Assembly (NCBI GenBank): GCA_004553575.1
Contig: SFLA01000032.1
Coordinates: forward strand, 1-15,041
DNA length: 15,041 bases
DNA from: Clostridiales bacterium
GTDB lineage: Bacteria; Bacillota; Clostridia; Oscillospirales; CAG-382
Reading direction: 5' to 3'
Numbering within the stretch: position 1 is the first letter of the stretch; every line of letters starts with the position of its first letter. A model generated the notes under the pieces. The model searched no databases. It worked only from the letters and a program-made list of their open reading frames with translations, and was not told the DNA's origin. This document shows positions 1 through 5,407 of the stretch, in pieces. The translations under genes were made by a program, and so were the position numbers.

Positions 1-1
1 G

Positions 2-280
2 AAATGCAAGCCTTCGGAATGCGCTTCTTGCGGCTGGGAAGCGACAGAAGCCGCACGGCGGCGGGAATACGTGAAGGAACACGGCTTGACGCTATGCGCT
101 GATGGCTTCCGGCGGCTGATTATCAAGAAGGAGAACAACATGGCGACACCATACAAGGAATGCCCGCTTTGCGGCGCACATCTTGACAGCGGCGAAAAAT
201 GCGATTGCCGAACGGCAGAAGCCGACGACAACGCCGAAAAAGAATTGAAGGAGAGGGCAAAAGACAATGACAGGAATTAA
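2..280 (+). CDS. Cys-rich zinc-ribbon protein, 5' end outside window
   Basis: An open frame runs from the left edge to TAA at 278-280. The N-terminal part holds C-x5-C-x2-C-G-W, then a Lys/Arg-rich helix and the segment GLTLCADGFRRLIIKK. The C-terminal part, from the Met at 140, holds CPLCGAHL and CDC, a compact zinc-ribbon-like knuckle, followed by an acidic/charged tail. A good SD (AAGGAG, 128-133) lies 6 nt before ATG 140, so the last 46 residues may be made alone, or two once-separate small genes have become fused in frame. The gene overlaps the next by 14 nt. Small phage proteins of this type have no assigned function; zinc binding is inferred from the cysteine pairs. The true N-terminus cannot be seen. 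Confidence 0.6.
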   Translation, partial: KCKPSECASCGWEATEAARRREYVKEHGLTLCADGFRRLIIKKENNMATPYKECPLCGAHLDSGEKCDCRTAEADDNAEKELKERAKDNDRN

Positions 281-599
281 CGAGGTTGCGAAGGAAATTC
301 ACGAAAACGCCGTCGCGCACGGCTGGTGGGACGAAGAACGCGGTTTTCCGGAGGTTTTAGCGCTCATTCATTCGGAGGTATCCGAAGCGCTGGAGGAATA
401 CCGCAACGGACACGGCGCAACGGAAATCTATTTCAGCGACAACGGCAAGCCCGAAGGTATCCCGACGGAGCTTGCGGACGTGATTATTCGCGTTCTTGAT
501 TATTGCGGATACGCAGGGATCGACATTGACGCGGCGATCTCACAGAAGCACGAATACAACAAAAGCCGCCCGTATCGGCACGGCGGCAAGAAGTGTTAA
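267..599 (+). CDS. MazG-like nucleotide pyrophosphohydrolase
   Basis: This 110-residue protein matches the small phage MazG/dUTPase-like all-alpha NTP pyrophosphohydrolase group. Residues around 34-45 (HSEVSEALEEYR) give the E-x2-E type metal-binding helix. The later segment ELADVIIRVLDYCGYAGID gives the second ExxD-type helix (E-L-A-D). The family hydrolyses NTPs or dNTPs to monophosphate and pyrophosphate, and in phages probably shapes the nucleotide pool or counters alarmone signalling; the substrate here is not predictable. ATG 267 follows AAGGAG (248-253) at a somewhat long distance and overlaps the upstream gene, suggesting translational coupling. The C-terminus ends in a basic tail. 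Confidence 0.85.
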   Translation: MTGINEVAKEIHENAVAHGWWDEERGFPEVLALIHSEVSEALEEYRNGHGATEIYFSDNGKPEGIPTELADVIIRVLDYCGYAGIDIDAAISQKHEYNKSRPYRHGGKKC

Positions 600-618
600 A
601 CGAAAGGAGCTATTCAAT

Positions 619-1257
619 ATGAAAGAGAACAAACACGGCTTCGAGCCGAAACAGGAATTCACAATGGGCGGGATCGCTTGGACGGTCATTCAGACGGGCG
701 CGGATTGGGTGAAGTGCATTACTTCCGATTGCGTCGAGGAACGCGCCTTCGATGAAGGGAACAAGAACGACTTTGCCGCTTCTTCCCTTCGCGCCTATCT
801 GAACGGCGAATTCTTGCGCCGTCTGATTAAGGCGGGCGCGCCGGAAGAAATGTTCGAGTATTTCAACATCGACTTGACCGCCGACGACGGCTTGAAGAAT
901 TACGGCGGCGATCGCGTCCGGATCGGGATTATCACTTGCGAAGAATACCGCATTTTGCGCGGCAACATTCCGGCACTTCCTAATAAATGGTGGTGGACGG
1001 CTACACCGGATAGCCCGATAAACTCCCTCGTCCGCATCGTCTATTCGGTCGGCCCTTTGCGCAGCTACTACGCGTGCGACGGCCGCATTGGCGTTCGCCC
1101 GCTTTGCAATCTCAAATCTGAAATCTTGGTATCGTACTTAAACGGAGAGAACGCGGAGGAACAAAAGAAGCGCGCCGAAGCCGTCGATATGATGAAGCAT
1201 ATTGCCGCCGCGTGGGACATCGACGCGGAAGAGGTATTCGGGAGGGTTGACGAATGA
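619..1257 (+). CDS. DUF6273 domain protein
   Basis: I chose ATG 619 because AAAGGAG (603-609) sits 9 nt upstream; the open frame upstream overlaps the MazG-like gene and is not credible. The 212-residue product shows the DUF6273 layout: an N-terminal beta region (MGGIAWTVIQ), the segment SSLRAYLNGEFL, a Trp block WWWTATPDS at 124-132, and the closing motif GVRPLCNLKSEI at 158-169. The WW..S/T.P ... GVRP arrangement resembles the formylglycine-generating-enzyme/C-type-lectin-like fold, so a ligand-binding role is possible, but no function is established. The last 35 residues form a charged helix. The stop overlaps the next start (ATGA). The leader recurs at 1846-1863. Confidence 0.75.
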   Translation: MKENKHGFEPKQEFTMGGIAWTVIQTGADWVKCITSDCVEERAFDEGNKNDFAASSLRAYLNGEFLRRLIKAGAPEEMFEYFNIDLTADDGLKNYGGDRVRIGIITCEEYRILRGNIPALPNKWWWTATPDSPINSLVRIVYSVGPLRSYYACDGRIGVRPLCNLKSEILVSYLNGENAEEQKKRAEAVDMMKHIAAAWDIDAEEVFGRVDE

Positions 1258-1400
1258 CAATGTATCAATTCATGGTGAACGCCTTTTATATGCTTTGCGG
1301 CGTTGCTTGCGTCGCCGCTTCCGTCGTGATCGTCTACATCGTTTTGAACGTGCTTTTCAGAGCGCTTCGGAGGGGCGGCGGGAACAATGGCAGATATTAA
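1254..1400 (+). CDS. small single-pass membrane protein
   Basis: This is a 48-residue ORF starting at ATG 1254 in the ATGA overlap with the DUF6273 gene, with GGAGGG (1241-1246) 7 nt upstream. Residues about 10-35 are strongly hydrophobic (AFYMLCGVACVAASVVIVYIVLNVLF covers most of one helix), and are followed by a basic end RALRRGGG, so an N-out/C-in single transmembrane segment is likely. It overlaps the next CDS by 14 nt, with that gene's SD inside it. It is too small for functional assignment. Phage membrane peptides in this position could be holin-like or superinfection factors, but nothing here proves either. Coupled starts on both sides argue that it is real. Confidence 0.65.
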   Translation: MTMYQFMVNAFYMLCGVACVAASVVIVYIVLNVLFRALRRGGGNNGRY

Positions 1401-1779
1401 GATCGACGAAGAAATGCTTTTGCGCGCGGGGCTGGGGATCGGCTACGCGTTCGCGCCCTTCTTTCGGGGCATTATGAACGGCGTTGAAGATTACACGATC
1501 GAACAGGCGGCGCGGGAAATGCAGGAAGAACACGACGCGCAGGAAGCCGAAGAGGGCTTGAAACGTCCGGTTGAAAAAACGCTGATCGGCGATTGCCGGA
1601 AGTGCTGGTGCGATCAATGCGCGAAGCTGGAACAATGCGTTCACTTGCGCGAAGGCGCGCTTCCGGACGGGGTACGCCCGTTCCCTTGCGTCGGGTGCGC
1701 GGACGGAATGCGCTTCAAGCCTTGCGAAGAAGAACGGTGCGCCGATTTCGAGCAGGGCGCAGGATTTAATAACGGCTGA
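1387..1779 (+). CDS. Cys-rich protein with C-terminal metal-binding cluster
   Basis: This 130-residue protein starts at ATG 1387 behind a GGAGGGGCGGCGGG SD region. Residues 1-60 are an acidic helical domain (DYTIEQAAREMQEEHDAQ). Residues 70-118 contain nine cysteines (C70, C73, C75, C78, C84, C101, C104, C113, C118) in closely spaced pairs, consistent with one or two zinc sites. I do not recognise the family. It is the last gene of the left-hand cluster and stops 7 nt before a strong terminator. A nucleic-acid or protein-interaction role is plausible, but this is inference only. Confidence 0.65.
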   Translation: MADIKIDEEMLLRAGLGIGYAFAPFFRGIMNGVEDYTIEQAAREMQEEHDAQEAEEGLKRPVEKTLIGDCRKCWCDQCAKLEQCVHLREGALPDGVRPFPCVGCADGMRFKPCEEERCADFEQGAGFNNG

Positions 1780-1786
1780 CAAAACA

Positions 1787-1828
1787 AAAAGAGAACGTCC
1801 GGTTGCGACGTTCCGGACGTTCTCTTTT
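1787..1828 (+). terminator. intrinsic terminator, perfect 16-bp stem
   Basis: The left arm 1787-1802 (AAAAGAGAACGTCCGG) pairs perfectly with 1813-1828 (CCGGACGTTCTCTTTT) around a 10-nt loop. The A-run on the left and T-run on the right let it work on both strands. It lies 7 nt after the stop at 1777-1779 and closes the left gene cluster. Confidence 0.88.
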
Positions 1829-1845
1829 CCTCTTACATAGCTGTA

Positions 1846-1863
1846 AAAGGAGCTATTCAATAT
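1846..1863 (+). repeat. orphan copy of the DUF6273 leader (18 nt, direct repeat of 603-620)
   Basis: AAAGGAGCTATTCAATAT occurs here and again at 603-620, where it carries the SD and the first two bases of the ATG start of the DUF6273 gene. Here the next base is T rather than G, so the start codon is absent and no ORF follows. It looks like a relic of a duplication, or a gene lost between the terminator and the Rep-like gene. Confidence 0.7.
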
Positions 1864-1914
1864 TAAAAATTATAGCATTTTACGGCGCTTTTGTCAAGGA
1901 AGGGCGGCGGGATT

Positions 1915-2690
1915 ATGCAGAGGGTTAAAAGACGTATTTTTTCGGGCGTTGTATGTGAACAGGAAGTTTACACCGTATCCGATCGAACAAACATCAAGAA
2001 GGCTGAACCGCGACCGCGCTTCAAGGACGACGAAGAGCGCGCGCAACACCGGATCGGCATATCAAAGCGGAACACCAGCGGCTGGTTAATGAAAACTTTT
2101 CGCCGCTTTCCTTATATAGTACGCTGACGTTCGACGACGACAGCGAAGTTCATACATTCAGCGAAGCGCGCAGAATACGCGACAATTACTTCCGGCGGCT
2201 TCAAAGGGCTTGTCCCGACGCGAAGATCATTATTTACATGGGGCGCGGCAAGTCTACGAACCGAATTCATTTTCACATGATTTCGGACGGCATACCGGAA
2301 GAAACGATCAGCGGCAAGTGGAACGACGGATCGGAAGAAACGATCAGCGGCAAGTGGAACGACGGATCAGTAATCCATATTCGGCACTTGCGCGAACACA
2401 ATTATTATAACGGCGTTGACTACGGGCAGGATTACACGGGGCTTGCGGATTACCTCTTCAACCATTGGACACCGGAACAGGGCGGACACCGTTGGAAGGC
2501 GACGCGCAATCTTCGCCAGCCGGAGAAGGAAGCGCCGACGCTTGCACTTCGGACGTATACGGAAAAGAAAGCACCGATCGCGCCGAAGGGTTACAAGCTG
2601 GTGGAAGCCCGCGCGACGAAGTGGGGCTACATATATTATAAATATGTACGCGAACCGGAGAAACCGAAACGCCGGAAGAAACGCGAATAG
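1915..2690 (+). pseudogene. rolling-circle replication (HUH) Rep-like protein, frameshifted
   Basis: Two frames together spell one protein. Frame 1 from ATG 1915 (AAGGAAGGG SD at 1896-1904) gives MQRVKRRIFSGVVCEQEVYTV... up to ISKR at about 2070. The frame one base earlier then continues EHQRLVNENFSPLSLYSTLTFDD... to TAG 2688-2690. HUH-type motifs are visible: motif I-like YSTLTFD, motif II IHFHM (His-hydrophobic-His), and motif III-like YTGLADYLFNHW with candidate catalytic Tyr. Rep proteins of this class nick one strand at an origin to start rolling-circle synthesis. The frame break fits loss of one A from an AAA codon near 2071 (family proteins, from memory, read R-K-H there). A 36-bp in-frame tandem duplication (2298-2369) adds 12 residues after the HUH motif. 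The gene is probably inactive, unless the shift is a sequencing error. Confidence 0.7.
2298..2369 (+). repeat. 36-bp tandem duplication inside the Rep-like gene
   Basis: Unit 1 (2298-2333) and unit 2 (2334-2369) differ only at the last base. The match also extends 2 nt to the left, giving a 37-nt exact repeat at period 36. In the Rep frame it encodes EETISGKWNDGS twice. The near identity indicates a recent slip or unequal-crossover event. Confidence 0.93.
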
Positions 2691-2919
2691 CGGGAACGCC
2701 CGAAGGGGCGCAATAAAAAGCCTTGTAAATGTGTAAAGTTTTACGACCAGCGCTTTTCCTTCCGGAAGATTGATTTTATTTATTCCCCGTCGCCCGCTTT
2801 TCAGAGATCACGAACGCGCGCATTGTCAAGGGTGCGAAGCACGGCGAAGCCGCTTGCCCTTGATAATGAAAGCGCGGGAGTGATAAAAGCGGGAAGGCGG
2901 CGGGGATATAAAATCAATC
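2691..2919. other. non-coding stretch after the Rep-like gene
   Basis: I find no convincing gene in this stretch, which with 2920-3044 makes a 354-nt gap between well-supported genes. It contains a small hairpin just after the Rep stop (CGCCC 2697-2701 / GGGCG 2706-2710, loop GAAG), a short palindrome GTAAAGTTTTAC (2733-2744), an AT-rich patch near 2771-2784 and the 48-nt inverted repeat at 2821-2868. Its position behind a Rep-like gene makes an origin or a structured RNA conceivable. Confidence 0.5.
2821..2868. repeat. 48-nt inverted repeat / long hairpin
   Basis: The outer arms 2821-2832 (CATTGTCAAGGG) and 2857-2868 (CCCTTGATAATG) pair over 12 positions with one G-T wobble. An inner stem continues with AAGC 2837-2840 / GCTT 2852-2855 and GGC 2843-2845 / GCC 2849-2851, closed by a GAA loop. 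No T-run follows, so it is not a normal intrinsic terminator. It may be a replication-origin cruciform for the upstream Rep-like protein or an RNA element of the mRNA leader; neither is proven. Confidence 0.7.
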
Positions 2920-3057
2920 GTGAAGGATCGGTTCAGAACACGGATCGAGGAAGCCCGCCGGATCGCCGATAGATTTATTCCTTTAAGCCCGTTCCCCCCA
3001 GCGGGGGGCGGAGGGGGGAGAAAAAGAAAGAAGGTGAACAACGTATGCTTGAATTGA
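2920..3057 (+). CDS. possible small leader ORF overlapping the methyltransferase start
   Basis: A GTG-initiated frame of 45 codons reads VKDRFRTRIEEARRIADRF, then a Pro/Gly-rich segment from the C6/G6 hairpin, then RKRKKVNNVCLN. It stops at 3055-3057, 13 nt inside the methyltransferase. The first half looks protein-like (amphipathic, basic), and the end overlap is typical of coupled phage genes. However, the start is GTG with only a distant G-rich SD and no family is recognised, so it may be chance. Confidence 0.25.
   Translation: MKDRFRTRIEEARRIADRFIPLSPFPPAGGGGGRKRKKVNNVCLN
2994..3008 (+). other. C6-AGC-G6 hairpin before the methyltransferase
   Basis: CCCCCC (2994-2999), AGC, GGGGGG (3003-3008) form a perfect 6-bp GC-only stem with a 3-nt loop, and a second G6 run follows at 3013-3018. 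The element lies about 35 nt upstream of ATG 3045. It could slow ribosomes or polymerase or modulate access to the AAAGAAGGTG SD. There is no T-run, so a terminator is unlikely. Confidence 0.6.
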
Positions 3058-3740
3058 ACAAGCTGTATAACATGGACTGTATGCAGGGAATGAAAGAGTT
3101 TCCGGACGGCTTCTTCGATCTTGCGATCGTTGATCCGCCTTACGGTATCGGAATAGACGGACAGAAGAAGCGCGTATGCGGCAATACGAAGCATAACCGG
3201 AAAGAGCATATCCGGAAAAGCTGGGACAAGACTATTCCCCCGCCCGAATACTTCCGCGAATTGGAACGCGTTTCAAAAGCGCAAGTGATATGGGGCGGAA
3301 ATTACTTCGTTCCGTATCTTGAACAAGGGCATAAAGGCTGGCTTGTATGGGACAAGGGGCAACACGGCTTGACAATGAGCGATTGCGAATTAGCGTATAC
3401 CAGCTTCGACACGCCGACGCGCGTTTTTGTCTGCAATCGCGTTGAATTGCTGAACGACGGGACAATTCACCCGACACAAAAGCCCGTGAAGCTGTATTCG
3501 TGGGTTCTTTCCCTCTTCGCCCGAAAAGGTATGAAGATATTGGACACACACGCCGGAAGCGGAAGTTCCTTGATCGCTTGCTATCGTCAAGGCGGGCTTG
3601 ATTTCGTCGGCTTTGAGATCGACGAAGATTATTGCAGAGCGGCACAAGCGCGGCTTGAACAGGAACAAGCGCAAATGCGGCTTTTCGATCTTTTGGAGCA
3701 GGAACAGCGGAAGGCACAAATAACGATTTTCAACGAATGA
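3045..3740 (+). CDS. phage DNA methyltransferase (N6-adenine/N4-cytosine, PF01555-like)
   Basis: The 231-residue enzyme has the beta-class motif order: catalytic DPPYGIG at 30-36 first, HPTQKPVKL at 142-150, then the AdoMet-binding loop DTHAGSGSS at 167-175 (a variant of D-x-F-x-G-S-G, with His in place of Phe/Pro positions). The N-terminal YNMDCMQGMKEFPDGFFDLAIVD is standard for the family. DPPY makes N6-adenine methylation the likeliest reaction. No restriction endonuclease with a clear link lies beside it, so an orphan methylase protecting phage DNA from host restriction, or marking it, is the best reading. ATG 3045 has AAGAAGGTG about 8 nt upstream. The next gene's SD starts right after its stop. 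Confidence 0.92.
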   Translation: MLELNKLYNMDCMQGMKEFPDGFFDLAIVDPPYGIGIDGQKKRVCGNTKHNRKEHIRKSWDKTIPPPEYFRELERVSKAQVIWGGNYFVPYLEQGHKGWLVWDKGQHGLTMSDCELAYTSFDTPTRVFVCNRVELLNDGTIHPTQKPVKLYSWVLSLFARKGMKILDTHAGSGSSLIACYRQGGLDFVGFEIDEDYCRAAQARLEQEQAQMRLFDLLEQEQRKAQITIFNE

Positions 3741-3754
3741 AGGGAGGAAACACA

Positions 3755-4255
3755 ATGCAGGAAAAAAGGACGCTATATCTTGCCGGAAAGATCACGGGCG
3801 ATCCGTATTATTTCACGAAGTTTTACAACGCGCAAAAGAAGCTGGAGGAAGGCGGCTTCATCGTCGTAAATCCGGCGCTTCTTCCGGCGGAGGGCTTCAC
3901 GTGGGAAGCCTATATGCGTATGTCCGGCGCTATGCTTGCAGAGTGCGCCGAAGTCTGTTTTCTTCCGGACTGGAAAGAGAGCAAAGGCGCGAAATACGAA
4001 TTCGGCGAAGCAATGGCGCAGAACAAGCCGTTTTTCTTCTTCGCCGATTGGGAGAAGGCGCAAGAAGAAACGAACAAATACGAATACACGACAGAGAAAA
4101 CCGACAAGATCGCTTTTCAATGCTTCGTATGCGGAAAATTCAACGTCTTTCCGGCAACACGCGCAGACGGTAACACTTGCAAATATTGCGGCGGCGGATT
4201 AAAGGCGCTTGGCTACGCAAAGAAAACGGAGGGATCACGAAATGCGGGCGAATAA
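3755..4255 (+). CDS. DUF4406 domain protein with C-terminal zinc ribbon
   Basis: I chose ATG 3755 because AGGGAGG (3741-3747) lies 7 nt before it; an upstream in-frame ATG at 3737 lacks a good SD. Residues 6-105 carry the DUF4406 / nucleoside 2-deoxyribosyltransferase-like fold: TLYLAGKITG at 6-15, VVNPA, and the closing LPDWKESKGAKYEFGEAMAQ at 70-89. The related enzymes exchange bases on deoxynucleosides, but the activity of DUF4406 proteins is not established. Residues 123-145 add a C-x2-C ... C-x2-C zinc ribbon, an unusual extension that could bind nucleic acid or protein. It overlaps the next gene by 14 nt. Confidence 0.82.
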   Translation: MQEKRTLYLAGKITGDPYYFTKFYNAQKKLEEGGFIVVNPALLPAEGFTWEAYMRMSGAMLAECAEVCFLPDWKESKGAKYEFGEAMAQNKPFFFFADWEKAQEETNKYEYTTEKTDKIAFQCFVCGKFNVFPATRADGNTCKYCGGGLKALGYAKKTEGSRNAGE

Positions 4256-4634
4256 ACTTCCCGTTCCGACGGAAGCGCAAGAGCAAATGACGCTGTTTTC
4301 GTGGGCGGCTATGCAAAGCGGGAAATATCCCGAATTGAATTTGCTTTATCACGTCCCGAACGGCGGGAGCAGACACAAGGCGGAAGCGGGACGGCTTCGG
4401 GCGGAGGGCGTGAAAGCGGGCGTTCCCGATCTATGCTTGCCAGTCGCGCGCGGGCAATATCACGGGCTTTACATAGAGCTTAAACGGCAACGCGGCGGCA
4501 GGACAAGCGATCATCAATCGGAGTGGCTGGACGCTCTTTCGGCGCAGGGCTACAAAGCCGCGCTTTGCTACGGCTGGGAACAGGCGGCGGGAACAATTAT
4601 CGAATATCTAACCGGAGGTGGCACACATGACTAA
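4242..4634 (+). CDS. VRR-NUC domain nuclease
   Basis: The 130-residue protein is a stand-alone VRR-NUC (PD-(D/E)xK superfamily) nuclease. The core is visible as E12 in TEAQEQ, HVPNGGSR at 37-44, the metal-binding GVPDL around D63, and YIELK with E79 and K81, then a terminal HQSEWLDAL...GYKAALCYGWEQA. Such phage nucleases act on branched or structured DNA and are linked with recombination, repair or packaging. ATG 4242 has CGGAGGGA 7-8 nt upstream. It ends 8 nt inside the next CDS, whose SD (GGAGGTG) lies within its last codons. Confidence 0.9.
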   Translation: MRANKLPVPTEAQEQMTLFSWAAMQSGKYPELNLLYHVPNGGSRHKAEAGRLRAEGVKAGVPDLCLPVARGQYHGLYIELKRQRGGRTSDHQSEWLDALSAQGYKAALCYGWEQAAGTIIEYLTGGGTHD

Positions 4635-5235
4635 AAAGCAAACAGAGCTTTCCGAAGAGTTGCGGGAAGCCGTATTTGAAGCCGCGCGCGCAGGGGCGGC
4701 GGAAGCATACACACAGAACACGGGGTACGTAAATTACTTCAAGGCAATGGAAACGTTGTTGTATAACTACAAGAAGCTGGCGGCGCTTGTAGCCGATGAA
4801 GAAGCGTATTGCGAAGTTGAGTATCACGCGGGACGAAAGACGTTTTCAACGACACCACAGGCGAAGGGCTTTATTCAGCGCAAGACGGAAGCGGAGATCG
4901 TCGAGGAAATGCGAGAGGAAAAACAAAAGCAGTTCAAAGAAACGAAATCCGGCTTTGACAGCTTGACACGCGCTATTTCTCTTTTCGAGGGGCATAAAGA
5001 ATTCGTTGTGATCCGGCTTTACTATTTCGGCGAGGACATCAACGGCAATCCGCGAGAGGGCGGAACGGCGACGTGGGAAGAGATCGCGGAAGAGCTTTCC
5101 GACGCGGGCATTCTCAAAGAGATAAAGACGGCGCGCCGCTGGCGGAATAAGATCGTCAACGATATGGCGGTATGTGTATTCGGCATTCCGGCGGCGGTAT
5201 CAGCGGCGACATACCGGAAAGCCGTTGACAAATGA
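4627..5235 (+). CDS. ArpU/RinA-like phage late transcription regulator
   Basis: The 202-residue protein starts at ATG 4627 (GGAGGTG 4614-4620). Residues 85-120 are a long charged helix. Residues 126-186 read FVVIRLYYFGEDI ... TATWEEIAEEL ... KTARRWRNKIVNDMAVCVFG, the sigma-70 region-4-like helix-turn-helix of ArpU/RinA-type proteins that switch on late genes. It lies directly upstream of the late promoter (5261-5289) and the packaging genes, the expected place for a late activator. An insertion (NGNPREGG) between the first helix and the HTH is longer than I expect for the family. Specific DNA targets are unknown; the tandem GACCAAA just downstream is a candidate. Confidence 0.75.
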   Translation: MTKKQTELSEELREAVFEAARAGAAEAYTQNTGYVNYFKAMETLLYNYKKLAALVADEEAYCEVEYHAGRKTFSTTPQAKGFIQRKTEAEIVEEMREEKQKQFKETKSGFDSLTRAISLFEGHKEFVVIRLYYFGEDINGNPREGGTATWEEIAEELSDAGILKEIKTARRWRNKIVNDMAVCVFGIPAAVSAATYRKAVDK

Positions 5236-5260
5236 CCAAAACGCGACCAAACAATGCACC

Positions 5261-5289
5261 TTGTCCGCGACGCTTACGCGTGATATAAT
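5261..5289 (+). promoter_or_regulatory. late operon promoter with extended -10
   Basis: TTGTCC at 5261-5266 (4 of 6 to TTGACA), a 17-nt spacer, and a perfect TATAAT at 5284-5289 preceded by TGA give an extended -10. Transcription would begin near 5296. Just upstream, GACCAAA occurs twice (5234-5240 and 5245-5251), 11 nt or one helical turn apart, a possible activator site. The promoter faces the HNH-terminase operon. Confidence 0.75.
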
Positions 5290-5324
5290 AATTACGCTGA
5301 ATTATTGCGAATTGAATAGCGCGG

Positions 5325-5361
5325 GATAAAGCCTTTTGCGTGATACGCGGAAGGCTTTATC
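5325..5361 (+). terminator. strong hairpin terminator just after the late promoter
   Basis: GATAAAGCCTTTTGCGT (5325-5341) pairs with ACGCGGAAGGCTTTATC (5345-5361): 17 bp including two G-T wobbles, with a GAT loop. TTTTGCTCTTTT follows. It would end transcripts from the upstream regulator gene. It also lies only about 30 nt downstream of the predicted late start site, so late transcripts must read through it. Confidence 0.8.
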
Positions 5362-5407
5362 TTTTGCTCTTTTGCACAGACTTTTCCACAGGAAGGAGGA
5401 TAACCGC

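Noticed and set aside
619..1257. Diversity-generating retroelement target
   Set aside because: No reverse transcriptase, accessory gene or template/variable repeat pair is visible; only a fold resemblance remains.
1357..1860. Long reverse-strand ORF (167 aa) across 1357-1860 and other reverse ORFs throughout
   Set aside because: They lie antisense to well-supported genes, lack SD sites and recognisable motifs, and arise from the codon pattern of GC-rich forward genes.
2059..2072. Programmed -1 frameshift in the Rep-like gene
   Set aside because: The required shift is -1, but there is no X_XXY_YYZ heptamer and no adjacent stem; loss of one A in AAA is simpler.
2298..2369. CRISPR-like or iteron array
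   Set aside because: Only two abutting units with no spacers, inside a coding frame; a simple tandem duplication.
2416..2736. 106-aa ORF in another frame over the end of the Rep-like gene
   Set aside because: Its arginine-rich translation is a typical out-of-frame shadow; the Rep-like frame there carries conserved sequence.
3003..3018. G-quadruplex from the two G6 runs
   Set aside because: Only two long G-runs with a short spacer; four separate runs are needed for a standard quadruplex, and the first run is likely paired in the C6/G6 hairpin.
5381..5390. DnaA-box-like TTTTCCACAG upstream of the HNH gene
   Set aside because: One mismatch to TTATCCACA, single copy, and next to packaging rather than replication genes; likely chance.
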